64,000 nucleotides of DNA, from assembly GCA_963771295.1 (NCBI GenBank), contig CAVYTB010000011.1, forward strand, positions 372,001-436,000. The letters are read 5' to 3'. This DNA is from Acidiferrum sp963771295 (GTDB taxonomy: Bacteria > Acidobacteriota > Terriglobia > Acidiferrales > UBA7541). Position 1 is the stretch's first letter. Each line of letters begins with the position of its first letter. The translations under genes were made by a program, and so were the position numbers. This document shows, piece after piece, positions 54,229 through 63,219 of this stretch. Under the pieces are notes generated by a model that was not told the origin of the DNA, did not search any database, and worked only from the letters and a program-made list of their open reading frames with translations.

Positions 54229-55980
54229 ATGCGTAACCTACGAGTGCGAGCGGGCTGCTGCGTGGCGCTGATGGCATGCCTTTGCGGGTGCGAGGACGCG
54301 GGCAAGAAACCGGCGCAAACACGGGTGCCCGCGCTGGCGCCACCGAAACCAGCAGCGGCTCCGCAAACGCCGGTCAACGTCGGGGTTCTGCCCATGCCCG
54401 ACCTTCTGCAGCATCCTCTTACTGCACTGCAGCCGCCCATCCCCGGCGGAATCGACTACCTGATTGTGCGGGTAAAAGAAAAGTTTGCGGCTGGAGAGGC
54501 CAACTATAAGGCAGGGCACCTGGAAGCGGCGCGGCGCGATTTCGACGACGCCATCGATTGGATGCTGGAGAGCGGTTACGATCCGAACAGCGATCCGCGC
54601 CTGAGCGAACTGTTTCATACCGTAACAGACACTGTTTACACCTACGAGTTACAGTCGTTTCGTGCCGGTGATGGCTTCACCGAGGCGCCGGCGGTCCCCG
54701 CGCCAATTGACGAAGTGGCGGAGTTGACCTTCCCGGTCGATCCCAAGCTCAGGGAGCACGCAGAAGAGACGGCCAAGAGCAGTTCGCACGACTTGCCGCT
54801 GACCGTGAACGATGTAGTCGCTTCGTACCTGAATTTTTTCCAGACTCCGCGCGGACGGGCCATCGTGGAAAACGGCCTGCGCCGTAAAGGCAAATATCAG
54901 GAGATGATTGCGCGGGTGCTTCGCGAGGAAGGCGTGCCGCAGGACCTGATTTATCTGGCGCAAGCGGAGAGCGCGTTCCAACCGCTGGCTTTGTCGCGCG
55001 CCGGAGCGCGCGGCATCTGGCAATTCGTGCAATGGCGCGGCAATGAATATGGGTTGCGCCGATCGTGGTGGGTAGACGAGCGCATGGACCCGGAAAAGGC
55101 TACGCGCGCGGCGGCGCAGCATCTGCGCGACTTGTACGGCTTGTATGGCGACTGGTATCTGGCTATGGCCGCGTACAACTGCGGTCCCGGAAACGTGCAG
55201 AAGGGCATCGAGCGCACGGGGTACGCGGACTTCTGGGAGCTATACAAACGCAACGTGCTGCCGCGGGAGACCAAAAATTATGTGCCTATCATCCTGGCGC
55301 TCACGCTGATCGCCAAGGATGCCGCGCACTATGGTGTTGCCGTCGATCCTGAGTCACCGGTGGAGACCGATGTGGTGAAGCCAGGGCGAGCCATCGACTT
55401 GCGCCTGGTGGCCGAAACCATCGATGTGGATGTGGACACGCTGCGCACGCTGAATCCGTCGTTGCTGCGCATGGCCACGCCGGATGACCCGGAATTTGTG
55501 CTGCACTTACCCAAAGGCACGTCAGAAAGGTTTTCCGCGGAAATCGCGGACATTCCCGCGGACAAATGGGTCAGCTGGCGCCGGCATCGCGTGGAGGCGG
55601 GCGAAACGCTGACGGCCATCGCGAAAAAGTATCATGTGACGCCGCTGTCCATCGCGGAGGCCAACGATCTGGAACACGGCGAGGCTTTGACCCCGGGCGA
55701 GAAGTTGATCATTCCCGCTGCGCGGCCGCTGGAAGAGACCAGGCCGCGGTTGGTGCGTTACCGGGTGAGAAAGGGCGACACGCTGGGAGGAATCGCGGAC
55801 CAGTTCAGCGTGACTTCCGAGGATGTCCGAAAATGGAACGGGCTGAAAACCGCCAAAGTCAGCCGCGGAATGGTGCTGAGGATCTATACCGTGGGGGGCG
55901 CGCCGTCCACGGTGAAGCATACGCCGAAAAGCACCGTCAAAAAGAAAACCACCAGCAGCAAAAGCGTCACGACGCCCTGA
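54229..55980 (+). CDS. mltD: Membrane-bound lytic murein transglycosylase D with two LysM domains
   Basis: 583-residue lipoprotein (lipobox CLCGC) that cuts peptidoglycan glycan strands. A Pro/Ala-rich linker and a helical region precede the SLT domain: VPQDLIYLAQAESAFQPLALS with catalytic Glu in QAES, then GIWQFVQW and AAYNCGPGN. Two LysM modules follow (HRVEAGETLTAIAKKYHV and YRVRKGDTLGGIADQFSV), then a Lys/Thr/Ser-rich tail. All core residues are present. Its start lies 185 bases from the start of the divergent secreted-protein gene. Confidence 0.93.
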   Translation: MRNLRVRAGCCVALMACLCGCEDAGKKPAQTRVPALAPPKPAAAPQTPVNVGVLPMPDLLQHPLTALQPPIPGGIDYLIVRVKEKFAAGEANYKAGHLEAARRDFDDAIDWMLESGYDPNSDPRLSELFHTVTDTVYTYELQSFRAGDGFTEAPAVPAPIDEVAELTFPVDPKLREHAEETAKSSSHDLPLTVNDVVASYLNFFQTPRGRAIVENGLRRKGKYQEMIARVLREEGVPQDLIYLAQAESAFQPLALSRAGARGIWQFVQWRGNEYGLRRSWWVDERMDPEKATRAAAQHLRDLYGLYGDWYLAMAAYNCGPGNVQKGIERTGYADFWELYKRNVLPRETKNYVPIILALTLIAKDAAHYGVAVDPESPVETDVVKPGRAIDLRLVAETIDVDVDTLRTLNPSLLRMATPDDPEFVLHLPKGTSERFSAEIADIPADKWVSWRRHRVEAGETLTAIAKKYHVTPLSIAEANDLEHGEALTPGEKLIIPAARPLEETRPRLVRYRVRKGDTLGGIADQFSVTSEDVRKWNGLKTAKVSRGMVLRIYTVGGAPSTVKHTPKSTVKKKTTSSKSVTTP

Positions 55981-56173
55981 AGTGACCCAGAAAACCCAGG
56001 CACAAATGATGGTTACCGTACAATGATAGCCCTAACCCCGCTGCTTGTGAGCAGGACTCTTGACAAGCACCGCAGAGTGGGATAACAAATCGCAAGGGCA
56101 GGCAGACGTCGGCTCCGGCTGGTGCAGCGTGCCAAGAACACCGGGTAAAGTTGAGCCCCCAGGGGAGGAAAGC

Positions 56174-56485
56174 ATGGAATTCGAGAAGGACCAGTTTGAA
56201 GAAGACGACGAGCTGTCCCGGTTGGATGACGACGAACTAGGCGGGGACGGCGAGGGAATTACCGAGGAAGAGGAAGAAATCCTTGTGGTGGAAGAAGAAC
56301 CCAGCGAAGAGGGCGACGAAGAGCCGGTGGAAAAGGCGGCTCCGAAGGCAGCGCCCAAGAAAGCCACTCCCAAGAAGGCGGCGAAAAAAGCTCCGAAGAA
56401 AGCCGCGAAAAAGCCGGCCAAGGCCAAGAAGCCGGCCAAGAAAGCCGCTCCCAAAAAGAAGGCCGCGAAGAAGAAGCGCCGCTAG
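56174..56485 (+). CDS. Acidic N-terminus/histone H1-like basic tail protein
   Basis: 103 residues of strong charge polarity. The first ~55 are Asp/Glu-rich (EEDDELSRLDDDELGGDGEG, EEEEEILVVEEEPSEEGDEE); the last ~50 are Lys/Ala/Pro repeats (KAAPKKATPKKAAKKAPKKA...) as in histone H1 C-terminal tails and bacterial H1-like DNA-binding proteins. It may bind DNA or RNA, with the acidic half masking or recruiting partners. ATG 56174 has GGGAGGAAAGC just before it. A good terminator lies 35 bases downstream, so it is a separate transcript. No homologous domain is recognised. Confidence 0.75.
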   Translation: MEFEKDQFEEDDELSRLDDDELGGDGEGITEEEEEILVVEEEPSEEGDEEPVEKAAPKAAPKKATPKKAAKKAPKKAAKKPAKAKKPAKKAAPKKKAAKKKRR

Positions 56486-56519
56486 CACTGGCGATAGTTT
56501 AATCGGAATTGGCAAAACG

Positions 56520-56548
56520 GGCCCTTCGAATTATTCGAGGGGCCTTTT
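56520..56548 (+). terminator. Rho-independent terminator after the H1-like gene
   Basis: GGCCCTTCGAA (56520-56530) faces TTCGAGGGGCC (56534-56544), with one mismatch and loop TTA, followed by TTTTG. It terminates the H1-like transcript. Confidence 0.8.
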
Positions 56549-56720
56549 GTATGTGTGCCGGAGTCCGCGCGCAACCGGAAGCTTTGGTTCCGCAGTGGTC
56601 TGGGAGGGCTGGGTGGCCAGTCCCGCAATGGGTAAGCCGGCGAACCATAACGGAAAAGGATCCGCTATGGATTGTCCGCGGACCTTGCTGTTGATTGCAA
56701 GTAACGTAGCATCAACTTAT

Positions 56721-57548
56721 ATGTTGCACGCATTAGAGCAGATACGGAAAAAGCGCGGCGGTGCGCAGTCGCACCTGATGCGCTGCTCGGACAGCAACTA
56801 CTACGTGGTGAAGTTCCAGAATAACCCGCAGCATCGGCGGGTTTTGGTGAACGAGCTGCTCGGTACACGGCTGGCGTCGCGGCTGGGGCTGCCCACGACT
56901 CCATTGGAAGTCATTTACGTATCGCCCGAGCTGATCCGCTTGACGCCGGACTTGTGCATTGAGTTGCCACGGTCGCGGACGCCGTGCGTTCCGGGGTTGT
57001 AGTTTGGTTCGCGCTACCCGGGCGATCCGCTCAAATTGACGCTGCATGATTTAGGCGTCGTGGGCGCCGGTGACCTCGACGCCGAGACCGACCGGCTGTA
57101 CGCCGATCATGTGGCGCCGCTTCGGGGAGCCACGCGCGTGGGGGCCGACGGAACCCGCGGCGCAATTCGGTCGTATTGCTCGCAGGTGCTGAGGCAGGCG
57201 CGCCTGTGGGAACGCATGGACAAGGGCGTGCACGCCGCGGAGTTCACGTTCCCCGGCGATCCCATGTGCCTCGACTACAGCTATCGCCGCAACGGAACCC
57301 GCGGGTTTGTTCAAGCGATCAGCGTATCCCGCGCTCCGCGCGATACCAAGGAACTGGCATACACCGCGGAGCACATCCGTAAAAAAGTGACGTCCGCGGA
57401 ATTTACCGCGGTCACCGATGTGCACCTGCTGGCGGAAAGCGAGCGCCACCGCTTCGTACAGGAAACCCTGCGCGATGCCGGCGTGGAGGCGGTGCCGATG
57501 GAAGCGTTCGCGGTGTGGGCCGCGAAGATGAGGCCGTTGATTCAATGA
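56721..57548 (+). pseudogene. HipA-like kinase N-terminus joined in frame to a DUF3037-like C-terminus
   Basis: The frame starts MLHALEQIRKKRGG, with RCSDSNYYVVKFQNN and NELLGTRLASRLGLPTTPLE, matching the N-terminal part of stand-alone HipA-family kinases, through ELIRLTPDLCIELPRSRTPC. A TAG at 57000-57002 follows in the phrase PGL-stop-FGSRYPGDP, where relatives have a Gln. After HDLG the sequence no longer matches a kinase; it reads like the C-terminal half of a DUF3037-type protein (WERMDKGVHAAEFTFPGDPM ...). These two families are commonly neighbours, so a deletion may have fused them. The kinase core is absent. Not expected to be functional. Confidence 0.65.
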
Positions 57549-57553
57549 AATTC

Positions 57554-57831
57554 TCAGTAATCAGTTTTAAGTTTTAAGTAAAGAAAAGCGGCCGAAAGTT
57601 AAAAGATAAAAGAGGCTTGCAGCGGTAGATGGGCAAGTACGGACGAATCGACACAACCTTGGTGCGGCTCAGAGAAAAACTAGCCTTCAGTTGCTAGGAA
57701 TGAGGAACTATTGTCCAGCGGTCATCTCATAGCTGATTATCTTCAGCCATAGCGTTCTGTGGCTATCTGACCGCGGCAGCGGCGCCAGGGAGCGCTTTGC
57801 GCCTTACTTAAAACTGAAAACTGATTACTGA
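57554..57831. repeat. Large inverted repeat between convergent genes
   Basis: 28-base arms at 57554-57581 (TCAGTAATCAGTTTTAAGTT...) and 57804-57831 (TTACTTAAAACTGAAAACTG...) are complementary except for one base, around a 222-base interior with no gene. The right arm ends 7 bases from the stop of the leftward E2 gene. A shorter relative lies at 53358-53516. Confidence 0.75.
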
Positions 57832-57838
57832 TAACTTC

Positions 57839-59254
57839 TCAAACCAGCGGCTCGGACCAGTTCTCCAGCGTTTCCTTTACCTTGTGCAAGAACTGGTGCG
57901 CGATGGCGCCGTCCACCACGCGATGGTCGTAGCTCAGCGTCACGTAGCACATGGAGCGGATGGCGATGGAATCGTTGATCACCACCGGGCGCTTTTCAAT
58001 CGCACCCAACCCCAAAATCCCCACATTGGGCTGGCTGATCACTGGCAAACCGAATAAGCCGCCAAACACGCCAGGATTGGTGATCGAGAAGGTGCCTTCC
58101 TGCACTTCCTCGGGCTTCAGTTTCTTGGAACGCGCGCGCTCCGCCAGGTCATTCAAGGTGCGCTGGATGCCCAGCAAATTCTTTTCGTCGGCACCCTTCA
58201 CCACCGGAACGATCAAGCCCCAGTCGAGAGCCACGGCGATGCCCACGTTAATTTCCTTGTGCAGCACTACGTTGGTGCCGTCCAGCGAAGCGTTCAACGT
58301 CGGATACGCGCGCAACCCGGCCACCGCTGCCTTCACGAAGAACGGCATGAACGTCAGCTTAGTCTCGTAGCGCTTCTCGAACTCTTCCTTGGACTTGGCG
58401 CGGATGGCCGCCACCTTGCTCATGTCGATTTCGTCGACCGAATAAACGTGCGGCGAAACGTGCTTCGACGCCACCATGTGCTCGGCAATCTTCTGCCGCA
58501 TCACGCTCAACGGTTGCAGTTCGTAATTCCCGAAGTAAATGCGTTCGCGCGGAACGCCGACTTGCAGCGATGGGATGTACTGCGTGCCGTGCGCGGCAGG
58601 CGCGCCGGGAGCCGCCGCAACCGGAGCAGGCGGCGGAGGTGGTGCAGTGGACCACGCCGCGGGGGTTGCCGCGGGAGTGGAAGCCGCTGGCGCTGCGGTG
58701 GATTGCCCGGCAATCACGGCTTCAATGTCTTCCTTGGTAATGCGCCCGGCCGCGCCCGTTCCTTCCAGCGTGGTCAGGTCGATGTTGTGTTCTTTGGCTA
58801 ACCGGCGAACCAGCGGAGAAGAATGTACGCGCTCGGTCGAGCTGGTTGCGCCGCCATCCGCTTGAGGCACTGCCGCTGAAGCGGCCGGAGCAGCGGGAGC
58901 CGGGGCCGGTGCGGGTTTCGCGGGCGATGGCGTAGACGCAGCACTGGGCGCTGGCGCGGCCGCAGGCTTTGCCGCAGGTGCGGCAGCCGGAGCAGGCGCA
59001 GAGGCGGCAGCAGCTCCCGCGCCATCGATCACCGCCACAACCGTCTGAATCGGCACGGTCTGGCCTTCGGGAATCTTGATCTCTTTCAGAACGCCCGCCG
59101 AGGGCGAAGGAATTTCCGCATCGACCTTGTCGGTCGAAATTTCAAACAGCGGCTCATCCCTCTCCACCTTGTCGCCGGGCTTCTTCAGCCATTTGGTGAT
59201 GGTGCCTTCAAAGATGCTCTCGCCCATCTGGGGCATGACCACATCGACTGCCAT
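57839..59254 (-). CDS. sucB: 2-oxoacid dehydrogenase E2 (dihydrolipoamide acyltransferase, SucB-type)
   Basis: 471-residue core of a 2-oxoacid dehydrogenase complex. Lipoyl domain: MGESIFEGTITKWLKKPGD, with the lipoyl Lys in STDKVDAEIP. Then a long Ala/Pro linker, a peripheral-subunit-binding domain (SSPLVRRLAKEHNIDLTTLE ... GRITKEDIE), a second linker and the acetyltransferase domain with SYDHRVVDGAIAHQFL (catalytic HxxxDG). It probably serves 2-oxoglutarate or branched-chain substrates rather than pyruvate, as its lipoyl MGESIFEGT motif is SucB/BkdB-like. No E1 or E3 gene is adjacent. The start is ATG 59254. Confidence 0.9.
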   Translation of the reverse strand: MAVDVVMPQMGESIFEGTITKWLKKPGDKVERDEPLFEISTDKVDAEIPSPSAGVLKEIKIPEGQTVPIQTVVAVIDGAGAAAASAPAPAAAPAAKPAAAPAPSAASTPSPAKPAPAPAPAAPAASAAVPQADGGATSSTERVHSSPLVRRLAKEHNIDLTTLEGTGAAGRITKEDIEAVIAGQSTAAPAASTPAATPAAWSTAPPPPPAPVAAAPGAPAAHGTQYIPSLQVGVPRERIYFGNYELQPLSVMRQKIAEHMVASKHVSPHVYSVDEIDMSKVAAIRAKSKEEFEKRYETKLTFMPFFVKAAVAGLRAYPTLNASLDGTNVVLHKEINVGIAVALDWGLIVPVVKGADEKNLLGIQRTLNDLAERARSKKLKPEEVQEGTFSITNPGVFGGLFGLPVISQPNVGILGLGAIEKRPVVINDSIAIRSMCYVTLSYDHRVVDGAIAHQFLHKVKETLENWSEPLV

Positions 59255-59587
59255 GGGGATTCTCTCCTTACCTCGTGGAACTTCCGCTATCCGGGGCGCT
59301 TCTGACCGATAATCGCGTGGAAGTCAACCTTACCAGTTTACAGCCAAACCCACAGTGACGAAAGCCCTGCCAATCGCGCGGCGCAGTTTCCAGACTCGCC
59401 GCTATCCGCAGACGCCATGGGAGGGTTGCTGCAAAACAAGCGAAGAACCAGCTGTGCCTTTTGCTTGCCAGCAACGTCCGGGGATGATGTAGTTCCGTAT
59501 GTTCCGCCAGCTAACATGGCGGTAACTCTGTCGCGTGCACTTCAATCGGTTTACGCAGAACATGCATTTCCTCGAAAAGGAAGGACT
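59255..59587. other. Divergent intergenic region, E2 and PIG-L genes
   Basis: 333 bases without a credible gene; holds the promoters of both flanking genes. A frame open to the left of the PIG-L start runs through it but has no ribosome site of its own. Confidence 0.5.
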
Positions 59588-60412
59588 ATGTCTTCCACAC
59601 GGCGTGACTTTTTATCTATGGCGAGCGGCGGCGTAGCTGCCCTCTCAACGAGAAGCGGATTCTTACAGGACGCTCAGCTACCGGGCCGCCCCTCCAACAC
59701 CACTTCGGGCGCGCCGGATCGAGACTTCTCGAACGTTCTGGTAATTGCCGCGCATCCCGGCGATGCATTTTTCGCGATGGGCGCGCTGGTCGCCGTGGCC
59801 ACTCATTTGAAAGGCACCGGCTACTTTCTGAGTCTTTCGCTGGGCGAGCGGGGATCCGCCAAAATTCCGGCGGAGCCGTACGGACAATTTCAACAGCAAG
59901 CATCGGAAAAAGCCGCCGCGGCGCTCGGCGCAAGAGCCCTGTTCCTTCACTATCCCGACGGTGAAATTCCCGTCAATGACGAAGCAAAGTTCGCGGTCTG
60001 CGATGTGATTCGCCAGTGCAGGCCTTCGACAATCGTCACCCACTGGAAGGGCACTTGGCACAAGGATCACCGTGCCTGCTACGAAATCGTTCAGGATGCG
60101 ATTTTTTATGCCGGTCTTCCCGCCATTGTTCGCCAGCAGGCGGCGCACAACGTGCGAAAGCTTTACTTCGCGAGCAATTGGGAAGATGCCGTTTCTTTTT
60201 CCGCCGACACCTATGTGGATATAACCCCGGTCTGCGACGATTGGTTGAACGCATGCAGCATGTTTCCGATGTGGAAGGGAGAAAACGGATTCCGGTACAA
60301 CGATTACTATTCCAGTATGGCCGTCGCGCACGGCTGCCTAAGTAACTTCAAACGCGCCGCAGCGTTGATGTCGTCGGAGGAACAACGCATCCGCAATATC
60401 CCGACGCCCTAG
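59588..60412 (+). CDS. Tat-exported PIG-L-family deacetylase
   Basis: 274-residue zinc-dependent N-acetyl-sugar deacetylase (LmbE/PIG-L fold). It carries a twin-arginine signal (STRRDFLSMASGGVAAL). The metal site reads AHPGDAFFAMGA, where the standard AHPDD has a Gly at the first Asp but keeps the second, and the third ligand lies in WHKDHRAC (HxDH). It should deacetylate GlcNAc-type sugars outside the cytoplasm. The start at 59588 follows GGAAGGA. It begins a run with two more Tat-exported sugar proteins. Confidence 0.85.
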   Translation: MSSTRRDFLSMASGGVAALSTRSGFLQDAQLPGRPSNTTSGAPDRDFSNVLVIAAHPGDAFFAMGALVAVATHLKGTGYFLSLSLGERGSAKIPAEPYGQFQQQASEKAAAALGARALFLHYPDGEIPVNDEAKFAVCDVIRQCRPSTIVTHWKGTWHKDHRACYEIVQDAIFYAGLPAIVRQQAAHNVRKLYFASNWEDAVSFSADTYVDITPVCDDWLNACSMFPMWKGENGFRYNDYYSSMAVAHGCLSNFKRAAALMSSEEQRIRNIPTP

Positions 60413-60583
60413 CGAGATCTGGTGTGGTTCATGCCAGGTCTGCTGCGGTGATAGCGAATTTTGTTATATACAGACTCGAGGTTCGGCTGCATTATCCAGT
60501 TTGATCGACACAAGTGCGGGTCAGCGCAACAGGCGTGCGGCAAAAATGATGCGACGTCTGCGAGGTGCGCGTAAAGAGGAACT

Positions 60584-62143
60584 GTGAAGAATCGAGTTCG
60601 ATCTCGTAGCGGTTTAGAAGCCACGGTTTCGCGGCGCAAGTTCTTAGCGCAAACTGCCGCCGCGACGATTGGTTTTTCGATTGTTCCAGGCCGGGTTTTG
60701 GGCGGTGCCGGCTATGTTCCGCCTAGTGACAAGGTCAACATTGCTTTTATTGGAGTTGGCGCCCAGGGTTTGCGCGTGATGCTGCACTTTTTGAAAGAGC
60801 CCGACGTGCAGGGTGTGGCGGTCTGCGATTGCAATAAAACCGGTGCGAATTATCCACAGTGGGACACCCACGAGTTCTGTAATTCCGTTCGCAAGCTGCT
60901 CAGTGTAGACAGCGGCTGGGATTGGCTCAGCCCGGACGACCCGATTCAGCTTAGCCATACTCTTCGCGTGACCAGCGGCGTTGCCGGGCGTGAACCTGCC
61001 CAGAAGATTGTGGAAGCTTACTATAGCGCCCAGCAACGTTCCGGCCAGTATCACGGTTGTTCGGCCTACACGGATTTCCGGGAACTCCTCGAAAAACAGA
61101 AAGACGTGGACGCGGTTGTAGTCTGCACAACGGACAACCTGCACGCGGCGGTATCCGCTGCCGCCATGAAGAAGCGCAAACACGTTTTCTGCCAGAAACC
61201 GTTAACGCACACTGTCTATGAAGCGCGGCGTCTTGCTGAAATCGCTCGCGAGACTGGAGTAGCGACTCAGATTGCCGTGGGTAATCAGGCCTCCGAAGCT
61301 ACGCGCTTGCTGTGTGAATGGATTTGGGATGGAGCGATTGGGCCCGTGCGCGAAGTCCAGAACTGGTCCAACCGTCCTTTCTGGCCGCAAGGCATCGAAC
61401 GGCCAAAAGTTACTGACAAAGTACCTGAAGCTCTGGATTGGGATCTTTGGCTTGGTCCCGCCCCGGAACGTCCTTTCAATCGCGTGTATCTGCCTTTCGT
61501 GTGGCGCGGCTGGTGCGATTTTGGCTGCAGCGCGCTGGGCGACATGGGCTCCTACAGTTTCGACACAATTTTCCGTGTCCTGAAACTCGAAGCGCCCACC
61601 ACCGTAGAAGCGAGTTCCACCGATCGCTTCGATGAAACGTATCCCCAGGCCTCTATCGTCACCTATAACTTTCCTTCCCGATCCAACATGCCGCCCGTGA
61701 GATTCACCTGGTACGACGGTGGCCTGAAACCGCCCCGTGCCGAAGAACTCGAAGCGGACGCGCAACCGAAGCCGGATGAAGATGAGTTCGAAGAGGGGCT
61801 GCTGTTCATTGGAGAACGCGGCAAAATTCTTTGCAATTTCAATGGCGGTAATCCAAGACTGATTCCCTCAGCCAAGATGAAAAGTTATCAGCAGCCGCCA
61901 AAGACGTTGCCGCGATCGCCAGGCAACGAGAGAGAATGGCTGGATGCTTGCAAGGGCGGGAGCGTTAAGCCCGGAGGCAACTTCGAATTCTCGGGCCTGG
62001 TCACCGAATCCCTGCTGCTCGGAGATGTGGCCACCCGCTTGGGACAGAAACTCAACTGGGACCGTAGCAACCTCAAAATCACGAACTCCGATCTCGCGCA
62101 AAAATATGTTCGCCCGGAACGCCGAAGCGGTTGGGAACTTTAG
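60584..62143 (+). CDS. Tat-exported Gfo/Idh/MocA-family oxidoreductase
   Basis: 519-residue NAD(P)-dependent sugar oxidoreductase. Tat signal (SRRKFLAQTAAATIGFSIVP), Rossmann motif AFIGVGAQGLRVM, and the family helix with QKPLTHTVYEARR where most members have EKP. The C-terminal domain has DMGSYSFDTIF. The large size and secretion are typical of Bacteroidetes/Acidobacteria members near polysaccharide genes. It starts at GTG 60584 (AGAGGAACTGTG). The next gene begins 48 bases later. Confidence 0.88.
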   Translation: MKNRVRSRSGLEATVSRRKFLAQTAAATIGFSIVPGRVLGGAGYVPPSDKVNIAFIGVGAQGLRVMLHFLKEPDVQGVAVCDCNKTGANYPQWDTHEFCNSVRKLLSVDSGWDWLSPDDPIQLSHTLRVTSGVAGREPAQKIVEAYYSAQQRSGQYHGCSAYTDFRELLEKQKDVDAVVVCTTDNLHAAVSAAAMKKRKHVFCQKPLTHTVYEARRLAEIARETGVATQIAVGNQASEATRLLCEWIWDGAIGPVREVQNWSNRPFWPQGIERPKVTDKVPEALDWDLWLGPAPERPFNRVYLPFVWRGWCDFGCSALGDMGSYSFDTIFRVLKLEAPTTVEASSTDRFDETYPQASIVTYNFPSRSNMPPVRFTWYDGGLKPPRAEELEADAQPKPDEDEFEEGLLFIGERGKILCNFNGGNPRLIPSAKMKSYQQPPKTLPRSPGNEREWLDACKGGSVKPGGNFEFSGLVTESLLLGDVATRLGQKLNWDRSNLKITNSDLAQKYVRPERRSGWEL

Positions 62144-62191
62144 CGAGTTCATTACGTGAGCTTCTGCAGTGCGCCACTCAGGGAGGGTTCC

Positions 62192-63055
62192 ATGTCTTCA
62201 ATTTCGAGAAGAGACTTTTTGAAAACTACGGCGACTCGCGCAGCCGCGGCAGGCTTGCTCGCAGCAGGGGTATTGGAGCTTCGCGCCAATCCACTGGGCC
62301 TACCCATTGGATGCCAGACCTGGCCGGTCAGGGAAATGCTCTCCAAGAATTTTCCCGGCACAATGAAACAACTGGCCGACGCGGGATTTCAGTCCGTGGA
62401 ACTATGCTCGCCGACAGGTTACGCCGAATACGGTTTCGCTGGCCTCGCAAAATACTCAGGAGCGGAAATTCGGAAGATTCTCGCCGATGCGGGCGTCACC
62501 TGCGTCAGCTCTCACTTCACCATCACCGAACTCAGGGAGAATCAGGCAAAAGCGATTGCCTGGGCAAAAGACGTAGGCCTGACGCAAATGCTCGTGCCGT
62601 CCCTCGGCGGCCCTGCCAAGCCCACTATGGATGACGTGAAGCGAGCGGCTGACGAATACAACAAGATGGGCGAACAGTCGGCAAAATCTGGAATCCAGCA
62701 AGGTCTTCACAATGAGGAGTTCGAACTCTCGACCGTAGATGGCAAGCGAACCTACGACTTACTATTCGACCTTCTTGATCCCAAGCTTGTTAAATTCCAG
62801 TTCCAGGTCTCTACGATCAGCCGCGGCTACGATGCCGCCGAGTATTTCACCAAATATCCAGGCCGCTTCATTTCCATGCATGTGCAGGGCTGGTCAGCGG
62901 AAACCAAGAAAGTTGTTCCGGTAGGACAGGGCACGTTGAATTGGACGAAAATCTTTAGCGCTGCGAAAACGGGCGGCATAAAAAACTACTTCGTCGAAAT
63001 GAATCTGGAGATGATGAAAGCCAGCGTCCCCTACCTTCGCAATTTGCAAGTGTGA
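62192..63055 (+). CDS. Tat-exported sugar phosphate isomerase/epimerase-like protein
   Basis: 287 residues with a Tat signal (SRRDFLKTTATRAAAAG) and an AP-endonuclease/xylose-isomerase TIM barrel: GCQTWPVREML, FQSVELCSPTGY, SSHFTITEL and MHVQGW blocks. It probably isomerises or epimerises a free sugar in the periplasm. ATG 62192 has AGGGAGG before it. It follows the Gfo/Idh/MocA gene closely, so the three Tat genes likely act together. Confidence 0.85.
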   Translation: MSSISRRDFLKTTATRAAAAGLLAAGVLELRANPLGLPIGCQTWPVREMLSKNFPGTMKQLADAGFQSVELCSPTGYAEYGFAGLAKYSGAEIRKILADAGVTCVSSHFTITELRENQAKAIAWAKDVGLTQMLVPSLGGPAKPTMDDVKRAADEYNKMGEQSAKSGIQQGLHNEEFELSTVDGKRTYDLLFDLLDPKLVKFQFQVSTISRGYDAAEYFTKYPGRFISMHVQGWSAETKKVVPVGQGTLNWTKIFSAAKTGGIKNYFVEMNLEMMKASVPYLRNLQV

Positions 63056-63219
63056 TGAACGTGTTTGCCTCGAAACGGAGTCTACCGGGGCCGCGAAATT
63101 ACAGGAATTTCCACAGTACGATTCGTTTACATAGATTTAATGGCATATTCACCTGACTTCTTCCTCCCACCCCGACTATTAATCGTCAGCAACAAACTCT
63201 CTGGGAGGAACATTCATCC

